Numbered from the stretch's first letter, positions 50,001-61,592 are shown. The stretch: DNA of 64,000 nucleotides from Lytechinus variegatus (GCF_018143015.1 NC_054740.1:69031356-69095355), one strand, 5' to 3'. Program-made: numbers and translations. The notes: generated by a model not told the origin, from the letters alone.

Positions 50001-50426
50001 GGAAATGTGTGTGTGTTTTTTTCAAAGTGAAACAAACATCTCTTCTTTTTTTTGCTGCTTGAATTCTGTTGACAACATTGCTATGAGTTGAAGTTATTTC
50101 ATCAAACCCAGTGCATTTAACATACAACATTTCAATGTATTTCATTGACTGTGTTTGCATTGTAGTTCTGAATCCTGTCTTTTGATTTGTTATCATCTTT
50201 CAGATACAACACTCAAACCCAGCAGTGGTCTTCCATCCGGTCAATGATTACACCTCGAGCCTGGCCAGCTGTTTCCATCTACGACAACAAAATCTTTGTT
50301 ATGGGCGGGTACGATGGATCCAACCGGCTGCGTAGCGTCGAGGTGTACGATCCGCATCTTGATTCCTGGTCACGAGCAAGCAACATGAACGTAGCACGGG
50401 CGGGATGTGGAGCTGCGGTGGTATGA
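41693..50426 (+). CDS. Kelch-like protein (BTB-BACK-kelch), probable CUL3 ubiquitin-ligase adaptor
   Basis: Seven coding exons join in frame: 41693-41746, 42666-43011, 43426-43934, 44166-44397, 47803-47943, 49431-49623, 50204-50426 (TGA); 1698 nt, 565 residues. All introns are GT-AG. Residues about 19-130 form a BTB domain (MNDLRRKHELCDIVL, EFHAHRIVLAGCSPYLRAMF). Residues about 134-300 form BACK (NCLGIHSFADMYSCRDL...HFQEVVGTEEFF...VYEAAISWLNYD). Six kelch repeats follow, marked by IYVVGG, LYTIGG, LYALGG, LYVAGG, IYAVGG and IFVMGG and by VE.YDP..D.W strands. Family members bind CUL3 through BTB/BACK and substrate through the kelch propeller. Length is normal for the family. The paralogue cannot be assigned by eye, so no symbol is given. 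Introns carry MITEs, a SINE, a dispersed repeat and an (ATC)n tract. Confidence 0.95.
44433..44802. mobile_element. MITE-like element in a kelch-like gene intron
   Basis: Ends GCGCACACAATGC and GCATGGTGTGTGC are inverted repeats (11 of 13 match). Subterminal TGCACTAAGATGCGAT and TTGCACTGAGATGCGAT words recur. Noncoding. Confidence 0.55.
45247..45410. mobile_element. Partial TTAA-type MITE
   Basis: Starts AGGACAAATCCACCCC and continues with AGCATAACACTGGAAATGTC, GTGAAATAAGGAATA and TTTTGCTTATTTTTCTCAAA, matching the left half of the family at 18690 and 22686. The right half is missing. A C-run/A-run is inserted near the start. Confidence 0.55.
45607..46760. mobile_element. Dispersed repeat with GTCTCACCTGC/GCAGGTGAGAC ends and six internal units (copy 2)
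   Basis: GTCTCACCTGC at 45612 and GCAGGTGAGAC at 46729-46739, then CCAGAGGCATTCCAC. Six units of roughly 150-180 bp share AACTTTGAAAGTTTATGG, TTCATGAAACTTGGACATA, TAATCAAGTATCACTGAACA, GTCACATGACC and AAGGTCAAAGGTCA. A CGG/CGA tract has expanded at 45654-45699. Located in the intron between exons 4 and 5 of the kelch-like gene. Confidence 0.8.
47040..47110. repeat. (GAT)n microsatellite
   Basis: GAT repeats grading into AATAAT. Confidence 0.9.
47984..48200. mobile_element. Small MITE-like repeat, copy 1 of 2
   Basis: Reads CATTTGCTCTGGCGACAATT, CTCCGATGGAAAATC, AAATCCTAATCCTTATCTTT, CATGCCCTCTGA, ATTATGACCGGAGCA and matches 49652-49858 in the same order. The edges CATTTGCTCTGG and CCGGAGCAnnTG are inverted. 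It starts about 40 nt after exon 5. Confidence 0.7.
48285..48555 (-). mobile_element. tRNA-derived SINE, minus strand
   Basis: Minus strand shows GTGGTCTAGTGTTTAAGAC, a box B-like GGTCGATTCGAAGCC, CCATGGCATATTTTCCTTC, the GGGTTGAGTGCAG body in complement, and a 3' end GTGCTATACAAATCC with an ATT-like tail that resembles the LINE 3' end at 37.67 kb. Confidence 0.78.
48970..49390. repeat. (ATC)n/(TCA)n microsatellite tract before exon 6
   Basis: Imperfect ATC/TCA/ATT triplets, ending about 40 nt before the acceptor of the exon at 49431 in the kelch-like gene. Confidence 0.9.
49652..49858. mobile_element. Small MITE-like repeat, copy 2 of 2
   Basis: Same family as 47984-48200 (CATTTGCTCTGGCGACAATT ... 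GGAGCAAATGTC). It starts about 28 nt after exon 6. Confidence 0.7.
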
Positions 50427-52559
50427 CCAAGTGGACCCGGTCTTGGGTCTTTTCGCTCAGTCAGTCAGCATGATAAAAACTATTGAAAAACTTTCACTGA
50501 TGATGACAGCATGGCAGTGTTAGGGCCTCATGTGAGCCCTCTGTGAGAATGTAGCATCTGAGATGCTTTCACCATTGACCAATTAATTCTTAAATGTTAG
50601 GCTTTAATAAGTCAGTGATGGTGAAGCCAATGGATTAATTATCTGGTTGGATCATGTGGTTATGAGAGTAGATCTGTCTGCATAGTCCTGGACAGGTTTG
50701 AAATATTAAGATTTTCTTGATCTTGTATCACAAACAGGTCTACATGTCAAGTCTCATCGGATCACAGAAATCTGTTTGACCTTGACAAAATTTGACTTAA
50801 AATATGTTGTTAACACATATTTTGTATATTCTGGTTTGGGAAAGTTCAGAGATTATTTGCCTAATGGAAAGTTGAACTTTATATGCAGTGTAATGTATCT
50901 GGTTATTCCCTCATATGGATAAGGACCCAAAAACAAAATAGAGCAATCATTATGAACAAGCAAAGTTGGATTTTCACAGGATACATAATAGGCAAATTTA
51001 AATTTGCAATTCTTCTGTGACATCATTTTGCGAAGATTTTCATGCACGTGCGCAAGACAACTGCTCTTGCTTTGCCTCTTTTACGTTTATATTTCTCTGA
51101 AATCTACTAAGCATTACCCTCAGTTGGGCATACTGGGTAGTTATGTCATCGGGCGTTCATGAAAGGACTCGTCTAGTGTTATTCCATCAAGTCCTCTTTT
51201 ATCCAAAAAAATATGGTAGTGACCATACTTCTAGCCAAGAAAATTCAAGGAAAGTTATAACTTGTCAGACAAAAATGTTGATGAAAGGCTCCCCAGATCA
51301 CCACAGAAAGTATACTATATACAGTTAAATGATGGATTTGCTGATAGGGTACAAAGCTTATGCTTTGTGTCCCCACTCGTAGCTTTATAGGTATGTGCTG
51401 GGGATTTTTGCAGGAATCCCACTATAGAAGAGCTATGCGTCTTTACACAGTAACTTTCCTTCATTCCCCATTGTTTTGTCTATGATGAAATGTAAGATTT
51501 TTTAAAGAAAGGCCGCTTGCGGGATTCCCATGTGAAGAGGCGGCACCGTAATTTAGGACTCACACATTACATATTACATCAGTAGGAAAGCTAAAGCAAC
51601 TCTTCAGCACCCTGCAGACTAGAACAATGATCGGTCTAGGAACATTCTGTGTCACTGGATTGGCATTGCAAATCTGAAGCTGCCTTAGACCCTGGATGCT
51701 TGAAGGATCAAAAGATTTCCAGGGCAAATTGCATCCAATCCAAGACTTATTATTTCATCGAAGGGGGGAGGGGGTGTCTAAGTCATGCCCAAATGATGAC
51801 TTGCACATGATATCTAACAAACGATGTCATTAATTAATATGCAACTGCACATGCCCCCTTAGCTTGATCTGACCAATGTGGCGATGCATTTTACACTGCA
51901 TGCAGTTTGGATTTTAAATGTGATTTTCAGTCACAGATTAAACAAGACCCCCCCCCCCCCCCGGTCCTTGAACCTCAGGGCTTGCCAAATTTGCTGTCGG
52001 AATCTCTGATAGATCTAACTATAGGACCAAATGCACAGAGATTTATGACCAAATGTTGCAGCATCTACATGTACACCTATCTACAAGGGCATTTTGCTCA
52101 TTCTGTAGATGTGGTTTCTCAACAAGACAAAATGTATCTATTCTTGAATTATTGTACCCACGCTTGCTAGGCAAGCAGTTTTACTACAGTGTGCTTATGT
52201 ACTTTTTTAATATACATAACGGGGTAATTGTAAAGAGCCCAGCAGAATGAACATGGAGTGTCCTTTTCTAGCTTGTATTATTGTATGATATTAGTACATA
52301 TTGACCCTAATTCCATAAATCTTGTTTGAAAAGCAAATGCAGATATATCCTACGACAAATCATCTTTCAGCCAATCAAACGTCATGATTTGTTAATAGAA
52401 TTTGACAAGTTTCATCAAAACAGGGCCTGGCTTCTGTGCCATAGCTGAGGCAGTACATGCATATTTTGTATTTCTTGTATCCAACAAATGTACGTGTGCA
52501 CGTGTATTAAATACAAATAAACCATAAATTGACACGCCGTGTCCTCTGCAGATTCACAT
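50427..52559 (+). other. Probable 3' UTR of the kelch-like gene and spacer
   Basis: No coding features. A candidate polyadenylation signal AAATAAACC lies near 52515. A C-run occurs at 51948-51962. Where the transcript ends cannot be fixed from sequence alone. Confidence 0.4.
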
Positions 52560-52990
52560 TGTACTTTGTGACCTGCTACTATGAAACCAACAACAAGTTG
52601 CTCAAAATGAATTTTTGAGATTTTTTTTCAGCTTGATAAAACATATTAAAAAAAATTAACAATAACCCACACAAGTATTTGATTGAATGTAGATAAATTT
52701 CAGTGAGAGCTTCAAAGAAAATGAAAGAAAAGAAGGTTTGAAGTTCAGGGTTCGCTCAAGCAGATATTCTGTGACACTTTCAGGCAGTCAAAGGAATTGT
52801 TTCAAAGGAGACTCTTGTCTTTTTTTTTACTTTACAACTTCAAAGTTTAATCATGTAAAGAAGAATTACTATTCAAATAACCTTTTTTCTCTTTGAAGAC
52901 CAAAGTGATGTTTTGGTTAGTTACAGAAAACCCTTCTTTGTGACTTATTGTTTATTTGGGGGTGATGGGTTTAGGGTTTAGTCAGATTAG
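52560..52990. repeat. Dispersed repeat copy (paired with 8150-8670)
   Basis: Shares blocks with 8150-8670 (GAGAGCTTCAAA, CTCTTGTCT, TTTACAACTT, GACTTATTGTTTATTTGG). Starts with GTGACCTGCTACTATGAAAC. Class unknown. Confidence 0.55.
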
Positions 52991-53375
52991 TTTTCTTAAT
53001 TTTAGCATCTAAATGTACTTGGGATTTGCATATATATTTGCTGCGGTTTTCTTTTCATACTTACGTGTAGATTAATGTTCAGATTGGAAAAGTTGGAGAA
53101 AATTATCCAAGAAGTTGAAGTAGATTTATACTCAAACAAAACAAGTCTTGAGTCTTGATTTTCTTAAAAATTAGACCTTCATTCCCTCATCCATGTCCAC
53201 AATAATTTTTTTTAACAATCGTGGGGCGATGCAAGAACTTGCATGTTCAATATCCTTTCTTTGAAAATACACTAAATGCAAATTCCTTCCAACATGAACA
53301 TGATTTTTTTTTCCTTGTGCTTAAAAACCTATGATTTTTTTTCACCATTGATCATTATTTGTCTTCCTGTTTGTG

Positions 53376-53680
53376 GATCATTGTAGCCCAGTGGATTAGT
53401 CTCCAGACTATGAAACAGAAGGTCGTGGGTTCGAAACCTAGCCATGGCATAATTTCCTTCGGCAAGAAATTTATCTACAGTCATTGTGCTGCACTCGACC
53501 CAGGTGAGGTGAATGGATACCCGGTAGGATTTATTCCTTGAACTCTTTAGCGCCTTTTAATATGGCGGCTCAGCTACAGCCGGGGTAATAATATGATACC
53601 AAGTATCAAAGCGCAGTTGAGTATATCTGCACATAGTAAATACGCTATATAAATGGGCATGTTATTTATTCTTCTACAAG
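53376..53680 (+). mobile_element. tRNA-derived SINE, best-preserved copy
   Basis: Box A-like TAGCCCAGTGGATTAG, box B GGGTTCGAAACC, CCATGGCATAATTTCCTTCG, TGTGCTGCACTCGACCCAGG, then AGCTACAGCCGGGGTAATAA and a 3' end CGCTATATAAATGG at 53643-53656 followed by a TTATTTATT tail. The 3' end equals that of the LINE at 37.65-39.04 kb. Confidence 0.85.
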
Positions 53681-55123
53681 TATTTATTTTATTTTGCTCA
53701 ACATCAAAGACTGAAAAAGCATGCCTGCTTGCAGGTTGTATGTACACAAGAAGTGTTATTTATTGCACAAAAGTAATCTGTTGTTTAAATTTAAATAGGT
53801 CATTTGTCTATTGTATTTGTGACTAAGTTCTGATAAATCATCGCTAAATGTCTGTTTTGTTTTTTGTGGGACTCACTGTATATTGGTGAAGATTTTAGGA
53901 AAATCCATTAAGATTAAGAACCGGTATTTGAATTTGAAGTTTTTGATTTGTGATGTCATATACTAGCAGCTGCCCCATATTATGGTGTTTAATATAAAAT
54001 GCATAAATTTCAGGTTTTTAATTGTTCATGATGACCAAACATTTTCTTCTACAGACAGGGGGTGAAATAATTAGCCTTTTGATATACTAAAGATACAACA
54101 ACAACCATTGATGTTTTTTTCTGAGAAAAGGACATTTCATTTATCTTTTTAATTCATGATACTTGGGAAGCTGCTTGCACATGATGTCATAAATAAAAAT
54201 TAATATTCTAATAACTCTTTAAATGCATTTAAATGCACTCTTTGATGCATTTTCCTCAAACCTTCACCAATATTTTATTATTTTTTCTGCTATTTTTTAC
54301 AATACACTTTTTGTCAGGGTGAACTTCCTCTTTTAGAATACTCTGAGATCGCTCTCATACCAAAAGATAATTTCTTGTTACTAGTGTAGGGCCCATTTTG
54401 AAAGTCCATGTAATGATCAAGGTGTCCACCTGGCACCTGACAGTGACCTCCTTGGTGGTCTCCTGGGATAAAGACCAAACACTTGAGTTCATGTATTCAT
54501 TTTGAGACTGATTCGTGTATCAATGATCAAATATTTCAAAAGGATCAATAGTATTGATCGAACAACTCATTCTAGGATAGTACTACGGATATTTATCAGA
54601 ATTAGAAGTACCCTTATTATTGCTGTGTGTGATGGCTATATCTTCTTTGAATTTGAAATTTATTTGTCACTTCATTTTCTAAATATTCTCTTTTTGATGC
54701 ACTTAAAAGCAATTATGAAGCTTAATATGAATGTTATATTTTTATTTTGGGTTTCATCATATTGCATGCCATATCTTCCAGAACCGTAAGCATGAGAGTG
54801 AGGAAAAACAAAAACTGAAAATGTATTATTTGCTTCTTTGCGCCGCAAGACTGTGTTTTGCATTCAGATGTAAGCGGTCATTGCAAAGCCTTTCATTGCA
54901 AGTATATATGTATCAATTTTGTTGCCCCCCAAATTTGTATAAATGTTTAGAATATTGTGATATTAAATGTACCAATGGATGAACGCTTTAAACTTGTTGC
55001 CAGATTGTTCAGATGATATCTTGATGCCCTGAATAAGAGTGTGACAGTCTTAAAACTGTTCAAGCAAATTATTTTTATTTTTTATGTGGTGAAGGGCAGT
55101 TTCTAGTTCAAGTTATACACTTT
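53681..55123. other. Gene-free spacer
   Basis: AT-rich; no gene or named repeat. Confidence 0.4.
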
Positions 55124-55432
55124 GGCCCGTAGTCTGAACTCAGGTTTAAATTAAACTTTGGTTTAAAGTTGTAGTTTAACTATAAAAAGCCAGTTGTTAC
55201 ATAAAACAGTAGAGGTTCAATGTATCAGCTCATTTGACTCCCAAAACATTATTAACTGCCTGGGAAGGATAAGTTTGACAGTTGGCTTCACCATAAAAAA
55301 ATTAGTAAAGACCACAGTAAACATGAGAAGCAATCACTGTAAACAAAATTTTGAAACGTTTGGCTTCCCATAATTTTAACACAGAGTTAGACCATGGTCT
55401 AAGTTAAACCTGACTTCAGAATACGAGCCAGT
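55124..55432. mobile_element. MITE with GGCCCGTA/TACGAGCC ends
   Basis: Left end GGCCCGTAGTCTGAACTCAG, right end CTGACTTCAGAATACGAGCC: inverted repeats continuing into TTTAAATTAAACTTTGG against CCATGGTCTAAGTTAAA. Same family as 10990-11266. Noncoding. Confidence 0.8.
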
Positions 55433-56631
55433 TTTTTTTTTTTACAGAAAAAGAAATAGAAATTTTGCGAAACCATTTGTCGTGCCTGCAATGCTCTGTT
55501 GCTAATATTTTGCTTTTGGAATGTAAAGATAAGTTCTTGCCTTGAAGGATAAATGTATGAATATGATATATATATATTTCAGTATATTCACATTTCTAAA
55601 GTTATGTATATAGTGTATAAAAAATAAGGAGTGGGTTTTATTTTTTGATTTGCTTAACATTATGTTCTTATTGCAACTTATCTTGCTAACAGTGTTTATG
55701 TTAAAGTCATGTAATGTTTCAATGAATAGCTCGTTATTATATTGAAATATTAAGAAAATTCATAATTTTAACAGCGAGCTTGACACCAAGAATATAAAGA
55801 TTTGTTTGTCAGTATGACCATTGTCATTTTTTACTACGCATATACAGGTAGCCTTTTATACATGTATTTCAAAGACAAAGAAATATAAGCTATTTTATCC
55901 ATTGAGAAGTTTCCTCCCCATCCGTAAGCTCGGCACACATTACACAATTTTTAATAAATCATATTTTGCATTAAAGTTGAAAGTTCCAAGGAGTTAAATT
56001 ATTTTATTTGAAGCTCAGCATATTGTCAGGAATAATAAAATCAGAATTTTGCTTTCCTGCAAGCCTTGTGGTCGGAGTAAAGTCTAAATTATCCTCAAGC
56101 TGCAGGTGATCTGATGTCATAATGATATGGAATTGAATTTGCTTTTATTCCTACAGAAAGGCTCAAAATAGAATGGAATTTCAATTTCAGTATTCGTATT
56201 GATCATTCAGAATTTAAAGGTTGGAATGTTTCTATCAACTGATGTTACAGTTTCTTTGAAAACTGGATTGCAACAACTTGTGTAGTGTGCCTACATGTGT
56301 AAGAGATGCTGATTTCCATGTTCTTTGAATGAATATGCATTCTAGTATCTTTTAATCAGTATCAGAGATTAAATCTCAATACCTTTTTCTCATCTTATCT
56401 CAACATGAAATGGCAATTTTTTTTTCTTCGGGTCCGACAAAAATGGTGTGCCAGCCTAAAATCAAAGATAGCCGCCATTTTCCCACAAAATCTTGAGACC
56501 AAAAATATTGTCATTACATGTTGAGATAGAGTAGAATGAACAGATGAATACTGTTCAAGATATCACCCATTATTATAACCCACTCCTAGTACAAGCCATG
56601 AGGTAAAATTATCATTAAAACATCGGATAAA
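55433..56631. other. Gene-free spacer
   Basis: AT-rich; nothing recognised. Confidence 0.4.
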
Positions 56632-56811
56632 GTGGGTGTTTCATAAAACTGTTCGTAATTTACGAGCAACTGAATGAACGACTGGTGATCCTTTCTTGTG
56701 GAAAATGATGTCCAGCATGATATATCTTCATTGATTGTAATTTGGCTATGAAAGGATCAGCAGTCGTTTGTAAAGTCTCTAATAACTTTGACAGCTTTAT
56801 GAAACACCCAT
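56632..56811. mobile_element. 180 bp MITE with GGGTGTTTCATAAA ends
   Basis: GGGTGTTTCATAAAACTG on the left against AGCTTTATGAAACACCC on the right, with further inverted pairing inside (ACGACTGGTGATCCTTTC against GAAAGGATCAGCAGTCGT). Noncoding. Confidence 0.85.
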
Positions 56812-57479
56812 CAGATGTGTGTTAAAATGAAACAAATGGATATTCCAAGTATCACTCATTTATTTTCTTTGATTTGGGAATAAAGGATTGAGTGGAACAC
56901 GTGAAAGTCTGCATATTTGTTTTTTTTTCCCAAAGAAGAAACTTTAAATAATTAATAATGATAAGCATCAATTTTATACACATCTTTACTGATCCAATGA
57001 GTCCAAATGATTTATTGTGAATCAAAGTTTCCTCTGTTTGTGTGAGCAGTTTGTTAATTGCATATTCTTATAAAGAAAATCTGGTTATTTCATATTGTCA
57101 ATACATTGTCCCCAAAGAAATATCAGCTCCACGTTGAAGAAATCGATAGTCCTTTATTTTTGCCGTGTCCTGGATGGAAATTGTATACCTTTCTTAACCC
57201 CCCCCCCAAAAAAAAAGGAAAGATAAGAAGTACCGTCATTATCTAAAGTCATGATTGTATATATATAAACAGAATTAAAGACCATTCCCTAATTCAATTC
57301 ATGGCTGATTTCAATTTGTTATTTTTTGTAAAAAAAAGATATCAATTTTGTAATTAAACTTCATGATCTTGACCTTGTTTTGTATGATGCTAAAATCAAT
57401 TGTGAAAGTTGAAAATGAACCCGCATTTATGCATACATGCCCAGATCCATGTGAGGGAGGGGCCCGAGGGGGCCTTGCC

Positions 57480-57700
57480 CCACCCCTGAAAAAAGAATTA
57501 CAAGTAGAGGGGGAAAGGGAGAGGAATTAAGGAGAGAAAGAAGGGAAAAGCAGATACGGAAAGAGAGGAAGGAAACGGTGAGTATAAGAAGGGACGTGAA
57601 AATCTAGAGAAAGAGAAGCAAATGAAGGGAAAGATACTTTAATGAAAGGAAAAGAAAAGAGAAAGACAAAAGAAAGGAGCGGGTGAAGAAAAGAAAAGTT
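57480..57700. repeat. Purine-rich low-complexity tract
   Basis: GGGAAAGGGAGAGGAA-type sequence. The flanks (57440-57480 and 57835-57960) carry GGGGCC/CCTTGCCCC words but no clear element ends. The rest of 56812-59009 shows no gene. Confidence 0.7.
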
Positions 57701-59009
57701 ATAAAGGACGGCCTCTGCCCATTAGCCCCAGGGCAGAGAACGATGAACATTTCTAAAAAGTTTATTTTCTCCTACATTTTACCACAAAGTAATTGAGAAT
57801 GTGAAGTGAAAGGACCTTACTTTCGGCAGTCGAGGATCTGAGAGGGAGGGGTCCTTGCCCCCCCCCCCTCCCCCGCACAAAAGTAAAGAAAAGCAGTGAA
57901 GGGAAAAGGGGATATCAAATAAACATAATGAGGAAGAGGCCATGCCCCGGGCCATGCCAAAACGGAGTTGCACCCCCATCTCTCTGCCTTTCTCTTATCT
58001 TATCATCTTTCAGCTTGTGTATAGTTTTGGTAAATCCACCAAAATGCACCTATCACTATTCCAATTCATTGCTAGCTAATATTAATGGATATGCCCTATA
58101 ACAGTCGATGTGAGGATATGAAATGAAAATGTGTTTTACAGGATAAATTTTGCGATTTTACATGGAAATTTAACTTGATCGGGTCACCCGATCAAATTAA
58201 AATATCTGTGTCTTTTTGTCTTTAAATTAAATCCTATTCCAAATCATGGAATGGGCTGAAACTTTCAAGATATGTTCTTTGTCTGTAACTTTTGGATATT
58301 TAATCACTAAATTTATAAGATCTTGAATGCCCATTTTTTTAATTAAAAACAAGCATCGCCGAGAGAAGGCGCTATATATCCAAGATTTGAATATTTGAAA
58401 TTTTCTCAGAGAAGTGCAGTTGGAAAAATATCTAACGGTCTCTACGCTTCAGTAAGACTGTCATATTAGATGATATTCGATTATCAATCACATTATTGAC
58501 CTTTTACCAAAGCTATACACAGGCTTTAAGGTCGGAGATAAATATTTGCTGAAGTAACTGAAAACACTTCTTTATGAGGGGTTAGACCGTCCGAAATATA
58601 ACGAAGGAGGGAAACAAGAGATATTAAAAGGAAGGGCCTACTCATCCCAGTAAATGATACAGATATAGGCCCTAATAAAACAAGAAAAAGAATAATAGAA
58701 ATGGAAAAATCGGGAAATTTGAATGAGGGGCACGACCCGCTTCGTCTACATCTTTCTATTCCTACTCTATTCATCTGTTATTTTGTACAAAAGGGCTTTA
58801 AGGCTCCTAGGATTCAAAATTTTATATTTTTCCCCTTACACGATCAAGGTGGCCAACGCCCCTATCCTCCTCCCCCACCTTGTTGCCGCCATTGGTGTGC
58901 AGTCGAGAATTCATGTACTGTGTATAAGCTGTTATATTCGCGGATTTCGCGAATTGCCGATCGGCCGCGAATTAACAACATGCGAAAATATTGACACATT
59001 TCTTATAAT

Positions 59010-59435
59010 GCCTAGGTCACATAGCCCGGCCGATGAGGTTCCGATGAGCCAGCGATGCGATTTTAGCCGGACACCGGCCGGACTCCCGTGGTCACCGGCC
59101 GGCGTTTGGGGCTAAAAACCGCATCGGTGGCAGCTCGGCGAAATTTAACTTCGGAGTTAAAAATTCGACGGGCTCTCACCGAGCTCCCTCATCGCAGCCC
59201 CATCCTTACCACATCGGAATACGCATCGGCCGGTGTACGACCGAGTATCGGCCGGTGTCCCGTGCCTCTGAGGTCACCAGAGGACAAGCTTTTGTGAACG
59301 GACACCGGCCGAGCTCCGACCAATGTGGGACCGAGCCCTGGAAAGTATAGTACCGGTGGGTGACCGATGTAAGGGACAGCGGCCGAAGCTCGGCCGGACA
59401 TCGGCCGGATCGAACTCGGCCGGATATCGTTGCTG
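59010..59435. repeat. Subterminal CGGCCG-rich motif array of the Harbinger element
   Basis: Degenerate words of the form CATCGGCCGGTGT and GACACCGGCCGAG occur on both strands many times between the left terminus and the TATA box. Probable binding sites for the transposase or the accessory protein. Open frames here on both strands are by-products of the composition. Confidence 0.65.
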
Positions 59436-59436
59436 G

Positions 59437-59444
59437 TATATAAA
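59437..59444 (+). promoter_or_regulatory. TATA box of the accessory gene
   Basis: TATATAAA about 115 nt before the ATG at 59554. No other ATG lies between the expected start site (about 59467) and 59554, which supports that start codon. Confidence 0.6.
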
Positions 59445-59553
59445 CCGCTCGCTTCGGAGATCCGTGCTCAACATTCAGCTGGTTGTATTCATACAAGCAA
59501 CATCTCAGGATACCACGCTTTTTAAAGACTTTAGAGTAACAGTCTATTTAAGG

Positions 59554-61592
59554 ATGCCAAAAGTTGTGAGGGTAAATGATTGGGATGAAGAGGAGAGGCC
59601 ACCACTAGAGGATGACGGGAAGAAGAGGCCGCCACCAGGTAGCAGAAAGGGGAAGGCCCCGAAGAAGGGGAAGAAGGCGCCGCCGGCAGTAAAGACAAGA
59701 ACCTCTTCCCGAAAGAGATCACCAGAGGGAGAAGGCGGCGCCAGTGGCACGGAGGAGGAGCCGTCAGAGGCGTCTGATGCCGATTCCCATTCGTCCAAGT
59801 CCTCTTCCTCGTCGGCGTCCACGTCGCGGCGAGCCGTTGGAGTGCCCATAGAGGAGATTACCCCAGAGCAAATGCAAGAGATAGCAGAGTTCTACGAGGG
59901 ACACCCTATGTACTACGATGTTGGGCATGAGAACCACAAAAACACGAAGTTGAAGGACTGGACTCTGGACAAGTTTAGCGAACAGATCGGGCTTTCTGGT
60001 GAGACCTTGTCAGCTTTTAAAATTTTTCGAAATTGTTATCAAATTTGTCGGATTTCATTGGTACTTTTATCTTTAAGAAAGCATTTTATTAAATGTCTTG
60101 CTGCATGGTTTATTGTTTTGGTTTGTTTTTCTGTATGTTGCAGTCCAAGCCATACAGAGGCACTGTATGGCCGTACCGAACATTTCAAGCTCAAGAACAG
60201 ACCCAAGAGTGGCAAGAGTGGATCCTGGGCAGCCCCCCTTACGTCACTCCAGAAGTTCAAGCTGAAGGCGTATGAGTTTCTGGACGCCCATCACATATCA
60301 CGGACGCAGAAATCGACTTGTGGGAGGGTAAGCATCTGCAAGCAGAATTTTGTCAAGTTGCCTTGGAAACGTCTTAATGTTTTTTCTTTGCCTGTCTGTT
60401 GCACACCCTTCTTATCCCACTTCCGCCTTTCGACTCTAATGTCAATGTTTTGCTTGCTCATGCTTCAGCTTGCTGGTGAGGACGAGGATTCAGCGTCGGA
60501 GGCGAAGTGTGCTGCACCGTCTGAGTCTGAGCCGACCACGTCGCAGGGAGCGGGAGCTGTCAGCAAGAAGAGCAAGGCTACATCCGCCAGCGACATGTCC
60601 AGGACGCTGATCGAGTGTCTCAAGTCTAGTGCCAAGGCCACTCAGGACGCAGCTGAAAAGGTAAATACTTGACAAAATTTGACAAGTTTTGTCATTTCTG
60701 CTACTTACATCCCAATACAAAATGCAAGAATTGTATTTACAATTACATGATTTTTTTTTCATATTCTCTTCACAGGTGCGTGTAGCCCAGGCTACAGCTG
60801 CAGATCCGTTCCAGGCCGAGCGTGACGCCTGGGCGGAGTGGATGACAAGCGCGAACAACCAGGTGCCGGCACACCGGTACAGACAGTTTCAGCTGGAGAC
60901 TTTCACCACATTCATGAGATTCGTCCCGCTCATGCAGGGGATTCAGCAGCAGCCCCAGCAGCAGCCTCCGAAGCCCCCGCCGCAGATCGTACAGCCGGCC
61001 GTTCCTCTGGCAGATCCTTATAACCAACAGCCGATGTATCTTCAGCCCGCATCCCTGAAACCACAGCAGCAGCCGCAGCAGTTTATCACCTGTATTACGC
61101 CTCCAGTTCGGCAGCAGCAGCAGCAGCCGCCACAGCAGCTGTATGAACAGCTCCAGGTACATGTTTCTCTTCCATAGTGATATTTTACAGTACATATTTA
61201 AAAAAAAAAATGAGTTTCTGTATGCATATCATAACTTTTAGTTTTCTTTTGCACAGCAATAATATTTTTATGCTTTTGCTATGTTTCAGCCTCCCAGGGC
61301 AGTGTCTGCACCCCCAGTCACCTCTGCGACATATGACCTCTCATCCTTGCTGGCCTTGCCGTCTCCCCTCAGGCTCCCCGCCAGCAAAGGGTCTAACATC
61401 ACAGAAGCTGCGTGGCAGATTTCTTCACCCGCCAACATCAGCCTCAACACGCAGTCACCTGCACAGAGGTCAAGAGATAGCAGCCTTTCGCAGTTGCTAG
61501 ATGCGAACGAACGTGATGTCACAAACGAAGGTCCCGAGGACAACACAGCAGAGCTGCAGCGGGAGAAGGAGCAAGAGTATGAGCAGGAGTAG
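59554..61592 (+). CDS. Harbinger accessory protein with MADF/Myb-SANT-like DNA-binding domain (one frameshift)
   Basis: Five exons: 59554-59998, 60144-60327, 60469-60660, 60776-61156, 61290-61592 (TAG), roughly 500 residues. The N-terminus is basic and Ser-rich. Residues about 105-200 resemble MADF/Myb-SANT: ITPEQMQEIAEFYEGHPMYY, WTLDKFSEQIGLSG, VQAIQRHC, RTEHFKLK. Then come acidic/Ser, DPFQAERDAWAEWM, a Gln/Pro-rich stretch and a Glu-rich C-terminus. In PIF/Harbinger elements this second protein binds DNA and helps the transposase reach the nucleus and the ends. Between VQAIQRHCMAV and RTEHF the frame changes, equal to one lost base near 60160-60175; an alternative acceptor at 60158 would keep a continuous frame (496 aa) but drop the conserved VQAIQRHC segment. 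An AATAAA follows at 61941. Confidence 0.78.

Noticed and set aside
59189-59496. Several overlapping Arg/Pro/Gly-rich frames on the minus strand and the upstream extension of the accessory gene frame
   Set aside because: They lie upstream of or across the TATA box in a GC-rich motif array; the downstream ATG at 59554 fits the promoter spacing.
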